From contig WACJ01000460.1 of the NCBI GenBank assembly GCA_008973525.1, forward strand, positions 38,033 to 102,032: a stretch of 64,000 nucleotides of DNA. The letters are read 5' to 3'. The stretch is from Stenopsyche tienmushanensis (Eukaryota; Arthropoda; Insecta; Trichoptera; Stenopsychidae). The notes beneath the pieces are model-generated. The model saw nothing but the letters and a program-made list of their open reading frames with translations, searched no databases and was not told where the DNA came from. Position 1 is the first letter of the stretch; each line of letters starts with the position of its first letter. Both the position numbers and the translations under genes were made by a program. Of this stretch, positions 24,634 to 37,752 are shown in pieces.

Positions 24634-24846
24634 GGCCCGATCCACACTATGGTGCCAGTAACGGTTCGATCTCGCTCCGGTCTCGGTCCGATCAAATATT
24701 CTTACACGAGAAACAATCAGCATATTCACACTATCGTATCGTTCCAAAGTGTGAATACGCTCATTGTTTCTCGTGTAAGAATATTTGATCGGACCGAGAC
24801 CGGAGCGAGATCGAACCGTTACTGGCACCATAGTGTGGATCGGGCC
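24634..24846. mobile_element. PIF/Harbinger-type MITE, full palindrome (213 bp)
   Basis: Two arms of about 92 bases are near-perfect reverse complements around a centre at about 24740. The ends are GGCCCGATCCACACTATGG and its complement. TTA is duplicated exactly on both sides (24631-24633, 24847-24849). Open frames read on both strands look alike because of the palindrome. No transposase is present. Confidence 0.9.
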
Positions 24847-24892
24847 TTAAGCTCTTCTTTTAGAAGCTTCGATTTCGGGATTGCATAAGATC

Positions 24893-25435
24893 ATCCCGGG
24901 ATCCCGGGACTGAGATTTTCAATAATTAAAGAAATTGCATTGATAAATTGGATCAAACATTATTAGTCCAGTCAATTTGTATTTAAGAAAAGATAAAAAT
25001 ACAATTCAAAAATAGATAAATAAAAAACTAAAAAAATCAAATACTATTTTGAAAATATGCCCGAAGTAACATTAAACATCGAGTGTTTCGTCGTTTAGTC
25101 TGGATCTGATTTTGGTAGCCAGGCAACCTGCTCGTTGGAGGTATCGTCATCAGATATCTAAATGCTAGTTCGAGTCGAAGACCGCTTGAGCCCCCATTTT
25201 CGTATAATACCATCAATGTGACTGATAAAACTCGCATAACTCCCGATTTCCCGACAAATTATTTATTTCCGTCGCTGCAAATGAATATTTATATGCTATA
25301 ATACCTTGATGTGATTCGTAATTATATTACGGAAGAATACAAAAAATCTGAACCCCGAATCTATTATATTTCATATCGATATTCCCATTATTAGAGTCGA
25401 GGTGTAGTAAATACATCACCGGTTTTGTTTCATGA
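24893..25435 (-). mobile_element. hAT transposon remnant, copy 3
   Basis: The - strand reads ENGGSSGLRLELAFRYLMTI followed by PPTS, then a deletion, then LRAYFQNSI. The right part has CCCGACAAATTATTTATTTC and ends at ACATCACCGG. Confidence 0.7.
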
Positions 25436-25439
25436 TCTT

Positions 25440-26215
25440 TTCAAAGTTGACACATCTACAAAATTCCAACTATCTGATCCGATGTAGCAACAATCTTTTA
25501 TTTATTTTTTTCTTGTGGAAATTGATTGACTGTTTCTTCATTATTTTCGTCTGCTAGCGGTAATCGTCGAAGCATCTGATTTCTATGTAAACATTTGAAT
25601 AAATCTATTACACCTTGATCTATTGGTTTAAAATCGATGGGATAAAATAGATGGGTTATAATAATGTTTCTAGTAATAATAATGTTTTTCTTTTATCTAT
25701 GGAGTTTTGATATTTTTCACTTCTGATATGAACTGTTTTTCATACCAATATTGAAAAACTTCACCATTTATCCAATTTTCTTCTGATGATCATATTCAAT
25801 CGAAAGACTTTTGATATTTTTAAAGCATCTGGGGTTCTTTGATTTTCCAGTGGCAGTCTGTGTCTACCTGATACATTTGCACACACCGAATTTATTCATC
25901 GAATCCTTCCTTCTCCACAAATAGCTTCAATTTTTTTGCTGAAGGCATGTCAGCAGAAAGCTTTTCCCCATGAATTTCAAGTTCCCTGATCATCCTTTGA
26001 ATTTTTCAAGCCAGCCCGAAATTGATAAGGTGGAATCTCCATTAAATTTTCTGTTAAAAAATATTGCTTTTTCACCCAATAATGGACCAGATATTGGCTG
26101 TCCAGTTGATCGTCTTTGTATACACCACATAAAAATACAATCATCTACTTTTGTATTTCTTGATTTTTTCATAACTTTTCGCTCTGAACTACATCTTCTG
26201 ATATTAAACAATTAG
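25440..26215 (-). mobile_element. Tigger/pogo transposase, broken (CENP-B-type HTH and end of DDE domain)
   Basis: The - strand frame 26211-25990 encodes IFMWCIQRRSTGQPISGPLL and later STLSISGWLEKFKG, matching the CENP-B/Tc5 helix-turn-helix of Tigger transposases (W...QR..G.PISGPLL, GWL..FK). Further down, with stops between, comes KPIDQGVIDLFKCLHRNQML followed by RRLPL, the QP.DQGVI..FK block near the end of the DDE domain. The middle of the catalytic domain is missing or unreadable. Confidence 0.8.
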
Positions 26216-26219
26216 TCAA

Positions 26220-29200
26220 CTTCGCAATATGCAATCCATCAGGTAATCAGGTGACGTTTAATGTATGCGCCGCAAGCAAAGTGTTAAACCCTAGTTTGAA
26301 AATGTTTTTTTTATGATCTTAAATACTTGACCCGGTTTATCAATTGTGTCTCAGTGGTATACTTGAGCTCTTATTGACTTGCAAACAAAAATGCATCCGA
26401 TTAAGGGCTTATGTACCCGTTGTTATCAAATTTCCATGTTTATCTTTTATGTCATAAAACTGTATTTGTTCGCGTGTGAATATGTCAGGCATATCAATGT
26501 CAATTTCAGCCTTTCTTGCGGTGTTTTTTTTAACCACTCCTCTGTGTTTGTTAGTACTTCATAACACATCGGAAATATGATGGTTGAAGCATTTCACTGG
26601 AATATGATGGAGAAAAAAAATGAGAACAGGTAGTGCGTGTACTAATTCAATATCCGCTATTGACGTCGTCGTTAATATTTTTTTAATTTGCGGTCGAGTC
26701 TGACGCGGTTTAACCCTGCGCTAGACGCGCGTCTCTTTTTGTATTGACATATTTTACGATTCACTACAGATTCGTGTGTATATAAATAAGTGTTATGGTT
26801 GTTTCCCGGAAGCTATATATATGTATGATAATGGCTATTATGTGTCATGTGTAATAAATATTCTTATCGGCGCCCCATGAATCATTTCGATTTGATGACG
26901 AATTTTGTCGCGAGGGAAATCTAGAAATTTTCCAAATTCTCAAACCTTATCCTTGGCGATCTTTACCTTGTTGATATATATCGTGATGACATGTCCGATT
27001 GGGGTTAATTCGATACTAATTTTCATGACGGGCGTCATCTTTTTGAGTGGTTTCATTTAGAATGCCATACGATAACCGAGCAGCAGAGATAGATCGTTCG
27101 TATAACATATCGACTAAAAGCAATTCAAAGTTCGTGACCCAATTATGTCGACTGTGCGAAGTTCTACTCTCCAGGGCTGTTTTTCTTTTCGGCGCTTTAC
27201 TCGAGTTAAATTCAATCTCGCTTTTCACAACTTTCGGAGAGACGACGTTCCGCGTTGCGTCGGCCACTCGTTTTCTTTGTCGATCATAAACGGCTATTTT
27301 TGTTTTAGTCCAATTTTATGAGGTCAGTTCTTGAAGAGTGCGTTACACAACCGGAGCGATTGTGGTATTTTTATGAGTTTCTTAATCCCATCGGAGAACA
27401 TCGAAATCGTTGCGAGCAGTTAGATAGTGAAAACGGCGTCTGCTCTCCTATGCTGATGGTCAAATTGGCCGTGTCCGAATCAATCGAACGACTCTTTTAT
27501 CGCCGAAAAGAGAAAATCGACGAAGAGCACGAGCAAAAAGTGTGATATGATATCGTTTTTGGTTGTTTGCGTAGTGAATCGCCAGCGTCGGCAAGTTACG
27601 GACTAATTATCAAATAGATTTTTTTTGTTGTTGTGCGCGCGCCGGTCAGTTATGCAATTAGTGCGTGATGATTTCCGATTATCCGTGCTCATTTGCGTAT
27701 TAAAATCCGCTGCTCTCCCATTAATCGCGGTCCTCTTCGCGCAATGAGAATTTATGCTTCCATTACGCCAGGGCCCTGAAGACAATAAAGAGATAAGCGA
27801 GCAGCGGCAATCTTCCGACTTTATGACGTCCCTGTTACGACCCTTGCGAAGATTATGAATTGACACCTCATTTTGACTTTACGATGCTCGCTATGATGAT
27901 TTACTCGGGGATTGTCCCATCAGCGGATGGATTAATATGATTTTTTTGCAATTTTCATATATTTCATACTGAAAACAAATATATTTCCCAACGGCTAAAA
28001 CATGTGGCGGGTGATAAATTTCAAGACAACAAACATTATTCTTTTCAACAAGATGCTAAAACTATGGATAGCTTTTCAAATAACTTTTGCAGCTATATCA
28101 AATCGTTCAACAAATATTATTTATAATTGAAAAATATGTTTCAGTAACAGACACATATTATTCCCACAAGTGTAAACAATAAGTTGATAAAGTTTTATCG
28201 CAATCGGATGAACGGCATGGAAGCACATTAAAAACGAACAAACAAACATTGATTTCTATAAATTAGATTATGCTCATTTCTTAGCATCGATCGACATTCG
28301 CATGCACATTCACCGAAACTCAAGATCTAAGCATACAAATCAAAAGCTTTCATATTGGTACTTACGATGTGCCTAAAGTAAACGAGCAAAAAAAGTGGAT
28401 TAATTTACAGTTAATGTCTCGAATCATATAAAATTAATGCATTTACTGTTGCAAATGTATCTTTTGTGGCGACAAAGTAAAAGTGCTTTCTGCTGTTTTT
28501 CAAGTTCAAATTTTTCCACCACATCTCTTGTAGGATTCTACCTGCATGTATCAGAATAAAATTTATTCGCGCATCAAAATGTTCAGGATTTGTTTCATCA
28601 GCATAACGCCCGCTTGTAAAGTGTTATTATTACAAATGCGCGCGGTCGAACCCCGCGACAAAAAACACATTCAAGCGCGCAGACATGCGTTTTTGAAGCG
28701 ATGCTTCCCCTTTTTGGCGTTGTGTTCAAACAAAAATAGATCTGCTCAATTGCGACCGAAACGCTGACCGGGTTCAATAGGCCCCGGATTGTAGGACGAG
28801 GGTTAAGAGCCAAGATGCAAGACAAGTAAACGTTCTCATTGTTGAAAGGGCTCTTTGTATTCTTGACAGTTTAACTGTTGACTGAAATGTTTTAACGCTG
28901 GGAAACGTCATGTCATTTAATCTCATTTGGACAAACTCCCATTTTAAAATGACAGCCGGAGCCGCAAAGTGTGTGCTGGAGTAATGCAGACTTAAATGGT
29001 TTCTGTTGGGGAAAAAAAATACAAATTCTCAGATGTATTTGATTGAATTTCAATGGTACGAAATGCGGGTGCTTTTTTGTGAATCGATTTATTCTGAGCA
29101 AATAATTGATTTATCATAACAATCGTGTGCTTTCATTGTCCTCGATCATCGTTTGTGCTTGTCATAATTTTGTATTTATACGAATGCTCTGTCTGCTTAG

Positions 29201-29940
29201 CTTCCTCTATCCAATCGCTTTGTTTAGTACATTCACCGAAATGCGACTGGATCTAATCTGGATCATGCAGTTCAGTGTCTTCTTCGTGTCTGCACCGAGT
29301 GGTGACAGCGACGAGATTTGCGCAATGTTATGCATTTCTGTGACGATCGTTCGCTGAGGATTCCATCAACGCCAAGATGGGCGTAATCGCATCACGATGG
29401 AAATAAGCTTCATATTTTCCTGGTTCATATCACTTGACACCACATCCGGCCTTCGATAATGTAAATTGTCTTACGTGCATGCAAAATTTGTCGATCGATT
29501 AAATAATAGAGTGTAAATTGTATGAAAATATTTTGTTCAAAGCGCAAAGATCTTCGATCTTCTGCTGCACACGATGCAGAAAGATGGGGGTGGCTCTTGC
29601 TTGTTTGTTTAATTGTTCGCTGTCCGCTTGCCTGGAACGATTCCCACAACATCGTAATTAAATTGTACCATGTGGAAGAATTAATTAATCAGTCCCGGAC
29701 ATAATTCCCAGGATATTCCAAGCGAAGCCATATAATAGCTTCCTCTCCTGGTTGTATCAAGACTTTATCAATTTGACACAGTAAATGACACGGAATCCGC
29801 CCGATAAAATATTGCGAACTGCGTTACAGCTAATAGTGATGCTGTAATTATTTGCAAATGATTTTAGGGTTATGTCCGAATGAAAGCATATTAAAAAACA
29901 AGCGACGAACTTATCGGTGCTTGCATGGCATCTACTTTCT
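26220..29940. other. CpG-rich intron stretch without recognised features
   Basis: Rich in TCGA/CGAT words with many overlapping open frames on both strands, none recognised. Confidence 0.5.
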
Positions 29941-29944
29941 GTTA

Positions 29945-30175
29945 TTCGGCTATTTTTGTCTATGAATGTGCTGCGAAAATAAAAGGACAGGGTTAGCGTG
30001 CAAACCTGCCAGTTTACTTCTGAAGGAATAATTTTGAAAAGGATACTCGGCTAATAACGCCACTCCATAGCAGTCAAGGAGGAATAACGAAATTGATCAA
30101 CGCTAAGAATGATGCGAGTATCTTATTATCAAAACAAACGCCTACTCTCAAGACAACACGAACGAAAGTCATCTT
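29945..30175. repeat. Dispersed repeat P, copy 2
   Basis: Partner of 3366-3598, same orientation, with shared words GGACAGGGTTA, CCTGCCAGTTTACTTCTGAA and AAGAATGATGCGAGTATCTT. Confidence 0.75.
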
Positions 30176-30424
30176 TGTTGAAAGAGCTTAATAGCTTATC
30201 CAACGATTTCAGTTAATTATATCTAAGTTTTATTAATATTTAGAAGTGCAGGGGAATCTTTACGACATGATTTTGTCATCGATGCACGAGTGTATGATGC
30301 GAGGCAAGACACCGATCGCAAGGTCCGATAGGGTTAAATAATACATGCTTTGAATGCATGGATGATCCAGATATCAGTCCGGCATCAGTCCGCAATAAAA
30401 TAAAGACAACAATATTTTCGGCCG

Positions 30425-30650
30425 ATTGCAAAATTCAAACAACCCACCCGATCAGTATTCTTCGGGCAACTTCGTTTCATAATGAGAGTTTATAATCGTT
30501 CTGTAGACGTGTTCAAGTATGGCATTCGATCGCGTGGCGCTCATTTGTCATATCAGCGGTCCGAAAAGCGGACCGATTGAACATACACACCTTGCGGTCA
30601 CTCCGTCCTGTTTTAGGGCTTTTTGCGGTATTTTCTATGATTTTCTACAT
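30425..30650 (-). repeat. Mariner-linked hairpin repeat, copy 1
   Basis: Carries CGGTCCGAAAAGCGGACCG (30557-30575), a 7-bp perfect stem with a 5-base loop, flanked by TCATATCAG and ATTGAACATACACACCTTGC and then TTAGGGCTTTTTGCGG. The upstream part (TTTCATAATGAGAGTTTATA) is shared with 48600-48660. Confidence 0.75.
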
Positions 30651-30719
30651 GCGCAGGTCGTTATTTTTATCGCAGTTTTTCGCTTTTTATGCACAAATAT
30701 AGCGTTGAAAGGGTTTAAA

Positions 30720-32560
30720 AGATACCGCTTACGCGCTATGTGCCAACAAGATTCAGCACTCGGTCGATTATGAAGATGTATATTTTCTCGGATCTTTAAG
30801 ACGCATTTGAATTAAGGCGATGTACGACCATCATTTGTTTAAATAAATTCGCAGCAAACGTCCTCAGCGATGCGTATTGACACACATGGCAATTTCAAAA
30901 ACGTACAATTGGTCAACAAGAGATCACGATTGATCTTCAGCGCCTTCCCATTTTGTATTTGGCGTCGTTGCACACGCGATCGAGCGATGCGTCATCTTTC
31001 GTTTGGGCAAATGGGGGGTGGCGGATGAAAGGGATGTCGTGGCAACCACTCGAGATATAGCCAGAAGTTGTGCATCCTGTTGGCTTGTGTGGCGTATTGT
31101 TTGTGTCTGCTGATCGCTCGTCGTATTGCTCGATTATCAAAAAGTCGGATTCGTCACGCTTTTGCAAAAATGGGTCGTCGCCGTTTACTTTCTACGCTGA
31201 TTTTCGGGCCGCCGACGAGGCGAAGTGCGCTCTTTTGTTGCTGTGATATAATTTTCATCGAAAATGAACTTATTTCGGGCGGATCGATATGCCGGGCACA
31301 CTTTCCCGAGAAAAGTATCATCACGCAGAGTTCGCAATCTGGGCCTTGCTTATCGCAATTGACACACTCGAATGTGGATATTTGATTTTGATCGCTTCCG
31401 CAGACGCCGCCCTGAGTCCTACGCTTCGCGCCCATCAAAAGCGTTATCGTATCGATTTTCTCATTAAGTCTATTTTCATGTATCGAATGGTATTCGGATG
31501 CATGCGTAGGATACATTTTTGGCGAGGCGACTGTCGTTTTCGACTCTTTTATCTCGGCTTCGATAAGGCCGATTGCGAGCGTTGTAATTCATCGCGCTGG
31601 AAGGCAATCATGCTCTTCGTAATATGCTTCGAATCTGTTTTATTGGCTTCGAGTGGTCCAGATACGATTTAATCAATCGGGGGATAGATATGGCTGTGAT
31701 TCGTTTTGCACGATCCGTCTCCGCTTTTGTGCACTTCCAACCGGTCAGCCAGCTGGAAAATAATTCAGGCTGAAAAGGCACTTTCTACATTAAAATGCAT
31801 CGGACTCTTGTGATGCACGAGATGACGCTGTAATATCGGATCAAGGCACTCGGCAAACGAATTCATCATTTTTTGGGTCAATCTTGTGGACCAACATTCG
31901 GCACAAAAGCACGAAAAAAAGTGCTAACTAGCACTGTAAACAATTAGATCGTGAATTTGCATCGATAGTGGGTTAGTTTTTTTTTTTTTTTGCTAGAAAA
32001 AGCAGCCTAATTCGATCTATGGACACATCACATGCTTCTTACTTTCGATTTAGATTAGATAGCATTTCAAAAAAATAATTGAAATAAAGCAATTGATAAA
32101 GTAATGGAATTAACTCGCGCTTTCGCTTTCATTCAACAATACTCAAGAACGATGTTTTAAATGTAAATTTTTATAAAATGCTAACAGCTTCTTGTTTTGT
32201 GGGCGTATGTATCATCGATTGACATTCAAATCGATTTATTAAATGAATGATTTAGAAGATCGCCAATATTAATAATTTAGATCGAACGTCTCGATCCAGA
32301 TTTATCTTGATTTTCTGCTAAATACTGAGAAGATAAAGTCACGAAGAATCGTGTATGATTGATTGATTAGCGATATTAGTTGAAATATCGTATTAAAATA
32401 GTGATTGTTTCGCAAATTTCTTATTAAAATAAAGAGAATTTATCATAAATATTAAATTTCGTTTAATGCTCAATATCCAGACTAAATAGTGTTAAACGGA
32501 GCTATTTTAACACAGCATAAATACGGCTCAAGCGACCTATAATCAATAAGTTTCAATTAT
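30720..32560. other. Intron stretch without recognised features
   Basis: Three overlapping open frames at 31068-31672 on both strands are not recognised. A long poly(T) run lies near 31976. Confidence 0.5.
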
Positions 32561-32623
32561 TAAATCCCATTATTGTTTCATTAACACTATGTAGGCCTTT
32601 CAAAAAACGCTGTACATCGCATA

Positions 32624-32985
32624 TTGACCGAAAAATTTAATATGAGAAAGCTTTGCGCAAGATGGGTACCGCGTTTGCTCACAATGGAACCAAAACAGCG
32701 TCGTGATGATTTTTCAATCGAGTGTTTGGTGCTGTTTTACAGCAATATGGCCGACGATGAAACATGGGTCCATCACTTCACATCTGAGACAAAAGAACAT
32801 GGACATCTGAGACATTCGGAACCATGTCAGCCCGCTCAACAAAAATACACAGCAAGATGCAAAACCTGGATTAAATATCCATGGCCGTAAAGACACGCTC
32901 ATTCTCAACTTCCAGAGGCCACTAGGTCTCTAAGCTAAATTCCCGAAAATGTCGCAAAAAGCCCTTAAAAAGGGGATGGAGTAGT
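32624..32985 (+). mobile_element. Mariner transposase fragment joined to hairpin repeat
   Basis: The frame 32624-32890 reads NMRKLCARWVPRLLTMEPKQ then RRDD, the end of the mariner DNA-binding half, and after a deletion DDETWVHHFTSETKEHGH, around the first catalytic aspartate of the DD34D triad, then a degraded segment to a stop. The frame is only 88 codons, against about 345 for mariner. Sequence GTCGCAAAAAGCCCTTAAAA then leads into the hairpin at 33007. Confidence 0.85.
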
Positions 32986-33180
32986 CGCAAGGTCTTTGTG
33001 TTCAACCGGTCCGCTTTTCGGACCGCTGACATGACGAAAGAGCGCCTCGAGATCGGACGCCATAGCTGAACATATTTACAGAACAATTACAAACTCTTAC
33101 TCTACAAAACGAACTTGTCCGAGGATTGATCATGTAAAATAGAATGGTCAAATAAAATAAAAATCATGTATAACTTTCGA
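32940..33180 (+). repeat. Mariner-linked hairpin repeat, copy 2
   Basis: CGGTCCGCTTTTCGGACCG at 33007-33025, followed by CTGACATGACGAAAGAGCG, then ATCATGTAAAATAGAATGG near 33130, shared with 37640. Continuous with the mariner fragment upstream. Confidence 0.75.
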
Positions 33181-33264
33181 CTGGATCAGAATTTTGTATT
33201 TTTTAAAAAAAAGTTTTTTGATATATTTTAAACCTATTTTTATATAACGGACATCCCCTTCCCT

Positions 33265-33290
33265 CAATTAGTTATATTGAGGTTTTACTG
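33265..33290 (-). mobile_element. Pogo-type terminus
   Basis: ATTGAGGTTTTACTG followed by TA; on the - strand CAGTAAAACCTCAAT, like the terminus at 24565. Confidence 0.45.
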
Positions 33291-33299
33291 TACTTATCA

Positions 33300-35530
33300 T
33301 TTTCATTTATTCCTGCTCCCGCAAGTAATGTGTTAAACTATTGATGGCATAATACAGCATACATCTGGATTATTCACAACAAATCGAGTTCGATGCTGCT
33401 CACATCGTCCGTGATGTCATATTTATTCCAAAATTACATGGTTGATTATTTATTTTCGCCGTCTGTTTTATTGAAGAGCTTCCGAAATGTGCCAAGAAGA
33501 TGATATGCTTAAAAGTGAATATGACTCGACTATAAAATCGGCGCTGATCAAGGTCTTGTCGTGGTGCGTTTTTCACTTTTTCCTGGCGTTTTCTTCTGGG
33601 ACGTCGTGTGCTCGTCGCCATCGTTAGCCTGATTTTCTTCCGAAATGCAAACGGCGACCTTGTTTTTGAAGGGATTAACAATCGTCGTGACGAACTCCGG
33701 TCACGAAGAACATATTTTTCGACTGCTTTCCCTCAGCGGAATATCGAACCGAATTTCTCTCGAAACTTCAGTCCATAGGCGGCCGAAAATCGCCGACGAT
33801 AGAAGCCGGTTCGAATCTATTTTTTATGAGATGTCTTGAACTTGTATAACGTCATCGGCGAGCCGTTCGCCAAGTTTTCTTGTGAACCTGACCAATATTA
33901 CCCGTTCGCATGTGACAGACGCCGTCGCCATAGAAACGAGCGCCAAACATGTTTTCATGTTTTGGACATCTTCCGTGGGCGGAAGATGAACTTAGATCCG
34001 AAGGCCGCTCGAGGATGCTTTCCTTTTCGCAGCACCAGCTGAACTCCCGCCACCAAATCGACGATTTTATTTTCGCGTCAACTACATTAATACATCATAT
34101 GTTGTTGTTAACAATGACAGTATAACGACCTCATTGTTAACTAGGAAACGACGATGGAAGCGACGCGTGACCACCGAACCGTGGTTTCTGTAAAAGGCAA
34201 AAACGCACACGCCACGGACATTCCTAGGCAATCGGACTGCCGATGAATCCTTCTTCGGTGGGATGCGACAGTATTTTTGCGCAAAATCATCTCCAATCTG
34301 CCGCTCTCTTCTGCTGAGGCGTTGAGCAACATTCGTCTTGCATTGTGCAAGCGTCTTTGTTTCGAACAGTTTCGTCTCGCTCGATGTCATCCTTTCGGCG
34401 ATGTTTTCCGCCGCGATCATCCTCGTCCCAATAAAGGGACGATAATAACAACAAGACGTCCGAATACCTGGAAGCGATGATTCACCGCTCTTGTGCTCTT
34501 ATAATCGATTCCGTGTCCGAAGTCAGGCGTGATCTTGTCTCCGTGCACGTCTTTTTCCTCATACAAAGCGATGCACAATGAGGTCTGATCGATCTGATCT
34601 AATTGAGTTGAACTTCCCGTGCATTATCGAGCATACTACGCGATTAATTATACTAATTTAAATCGCCGGATAGAATGCAAGCGCGCCGAGAAGAAAAAAA
34701 GGACGCCTTAATCAGCACGGTCGAAGGAAGTCGGAATTAATGCCTCAATTACGCTGACCACACCACGCAGAAAACTTTCATTCTCGTGCACGCTCCAGAA
34801 GATCCTTAGAATTCAGACGATCCATATTATCAGATCGTCGTCGATCGGCGATTCTCTGCAGGCCTTGACCCGAATCTCAAAAGAGAGCAAATTTTCCAGC
34901 GTTTCGGCGCTAATGTCGATAGAATCGATAGATTTCCGGCAGGTGTTGATCGCAAAAAAATACGCGGTGAAATCGCGGAGCAACCACTCTATCGGTTTCC
35001 GCGGCTCAGAGATGATCACCGCGGAAAATGAACAGAATCCATCGGTCATTTTTAACGTCTCCGAGAGTAGAAATCGCATTTGTCGTTGGATTGGCACTGT
35101 TGTTGCGATCGAAGATGAGCTAGTTTTTTTTTCGCGCCTTTTGCGCGACGATCTGTTCTGGAATTATGGAGCATTTTCCGCGAACTTCTTTATTGCACCA
35201 CCGGAATAGGTGCGGTGGACCGAGATTGCTCATCGATTCTCACACGTCGAATTTCGATGCTAATTGCCGAAAATTCATCGGATTGATTCACATTGTCGTT
35301 TCTAAGTAAATTTATTTTTGAACTCAACACATTCGTGGCCGGTGATGCATATGTTGCATCATCACTGGTTCGATCATTGCGGCCGCGTGATGCCACATAC
35401 GCATCATGATCGCGCCGATCGTCCATATACATCGATAATCGATGAATACGATAAATGCATTTTTATATCTGCAACTGCTGATGCTGCATCTGCATTTGAA
35501 GTAATACGCACAATGGTCTGATAATTTGAG
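33300..35530. other. CpG-rich intron stretch without recognised features
   Basis: Many short overlapping frames, none recognised. Confidence 0.5.
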
Positions 35531-35539
35531 ATAATCGAT

Positions 35540-35945
35540 GAAAATTTTGAAGAATTTAGAAAAAGTGTGTCAAGAATTGAGAGCTGTATATCTTGAGGTG
35601 TAAGACCTAAATGAAGCGTCAAGCAAAATTGATCTGAAAATGAACATGGATAAAACCAAAGCCATGATAATACAATTCTAAGATCATTGGGACGATATCT
35701 ATATCCATAGGGGGAACGCAAATTGATGTTGTAAATGAATATCATATATCCTAAGAAGATTAGTAGTATTAAGTAGCAATGCCGAAGAGACGACGATCGA
35801 CGGGGAAGAACAATATTGGAGTGGCGTCGTTCGACTCCTGCAAGATGGACTGACGACATCAGAAGGATAGCAAGAGGAAGCTGGATGTTGAAGATCGAGA
35901 AGGATGAAGACTCATGCGGGAGGCCTACGTTCAACATTGAATGAA
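35540..35945 (+). mobile_element. RTE-clade LINE reverse transcriptase remnant with GAAT tail
   Basis: In broken + frames it reads ILKNLEKVCQELRAVYLEV, LKMNMDKTKAMI, TQIDVVNEYH, and finally PARWTDDIRRIARGSWMLKI to a stop. The LKMN..KTK and RW.DDI..... motifs are hallmarks of RTE-type LINE C-termini. It ends in (GAAT) repeats, the variable short 3' tail typical of the clade. Frameshifts and stops show decay. The 177-codon - strand frame over the same region is a shadow. Confidence 0.8.
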
Positions 35946-35949
35946 TGAA

Positions 35950-37405
35950 TGAATTGAACTGTAAAAAGGAAGTTTATGACAAAACTGCATCATTCCCACC
36001 ATTTGATTTTGATTTGCAAGCATTTGAGAATTAAAGGATCACTATTTTCCAATGATAAAAAATTAGATCTTTCTGCATTAAGAAAATCGTACAGTATGTT
36101 TAGATATAAATATACGATTTTAATTGATAATAAAATAAAGTTATCATCGGCGTCCGTTATAAATTTTGGGCGGTCCGGTATTTTTCTGTTGATCAAAGTC
36201 CAAGGTGTATTCTAATATGACGTTGGCAAAAATGACTCTACACTCTATTTTTTTTTCTCTTACGTTTGTATTAACTTTCGATTACAAATTATGATGTATT
36301 GCTAAGTAGAAGGTTTTGTTAATCGACTCGAATTGGAGACGCATTTGTCCTGGATCATAGATCTGCTTCCGCGCTTAATCTCTCGAATAGATTTTATTGG
36401 TCGAATTCATTCTAATTGGAGTAATCTACTCTTGTCGGAGGTTCCTGGTCGAAAAACTTTCTTCGTTCGATTACGACAGTCGAACTTGCTCCGCTACGGG
36501 CAATCGACTCTGATCGGAAGATTCGACGTGCGTACATCACACGTTTCCATTGCCTTTAGAATGTCTTCCCAATATATCTATCTCAATGGCAAAGTCACCT
36601 ACAGAAGACATTAGGATGGCCGTGAAATTGCCGACCCGTCGGACTACTTTCACTGGCAATTATACCCGCTGCAAAATCGTTATTGTCAAATCGATCCGAA
36701 ATTGGCTAATTTGCCATCGTCGACAGATTTGCCTTCGGGATGGCTGCTATACACCCTTCTTTAACGACGGGCGTGCGAAGAAAAGCGCAACGCGAGACGC
36801 CCGCGTGTCGTCAATTCGTTTCCCATACGCAGTAGCTCGTAACGGGGCGAGCTTTCTAGGCGCAATTTGATTAACAAATTTGTTAATTAATCTCGTTTGA
36901 CTAATTCAGTGAATAACGCCGAAAGAGAAGAAAATTGGAGTGAAACGTACTTGGGCATTTTTGGGCGCGGACGGAAGTACCGTCGCTTGCCTACATTGGA
37001 AACGAGTAGCTACTCACATTAGAATATACGTCTTCATCACACGACACAATGAGAACGCTAAAATTAACACAACAATGCTAAATAATGAAATCAATACAAT
37101 TAACGTGATGATTTTCCTAAAATCCACCACAAATCGCGAGCAAAATAACGCCCGGCGTTTTGGTGTATGCATGCTTAAATTAATAAAGATAGCCATGAAT
37201 GGAGGCGATTTTGAACATCGCTCGTTCTATAAATACGTTCCGTTTTTGAGGGGCTCATTACATGCAATGGAAATAAAAAATCAATAATATATTCTCCGTC
37301 TGAATGTTGTACATTTGCCATCCAATTCGTGTGGCACCCTCAGCACGAGTAGGCCTTTTAATAAATTCTGTACTGTTATTAATATAAGTTAGCCTTTGAG
37401 GGCGC
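35950..37405. other. Intron stretch without recognised features
   Basis: No recognisable exon or repeat. Confidence 0.5.
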
Positions 37406-37409
37406 TTAT

Positions 37410-37685
37410 GTGATTATGCAGGTGGCTCCGGGTACGCATTTATCTCACGTCTGTGACCAATCGGACCGCTTTTCGGATCGCTGACATGACGAATGAATCG
37501 GTCGAAAATATATTGTCTTTATTTTTTATTGCCGGCTGGATCGGCTCAATGTTTAAGCTATGTCAAAGAAAAGAGGGATTAGACAACTTAGTATATATTA
37601 TAAAACATACAGAGTCAATTAGTGTTGATTCATGTAAAGTAGAATGTTCAAGTAAAATAAAAACCATGTGCAACTCTCGACTTAT
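37410..37685 (+). repeat. Mariner-linked hairpin repeat, copy 3
   Basis: CGGACCGCTTTTCGGATCG (37462-37480) then CTGACATGACGAATGAATCG; further on TTCATGTAAAGTAGAATG, matching copies 2 and 6. Two stem changes against the consensus. Confidence 0.7.
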
Positions 37686-37752
37686 TTATTTGAGATGATG
37701 CTGTAAATGCTGCGCGATAACAATCAATATTGAGTGATTTTATGGCCACAAT

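Noticed and set aside
24592..24888. Matching open frames on both strands over the same 200 bases
   Set aside because: They look alike only because the DNA is a palindromic MITE.
31068..31672. Three overlapping open frames of 105-127 codons
   Set aside because: They overlap on both strands in the same stop-poor sequence, which is the pattern of composition rather than coding.
35404..35937. 177-codon - strand open frame
   Set aside because: Shadow of the RTE reverse transcriptase remnant, whose motifs are read on the + strand.
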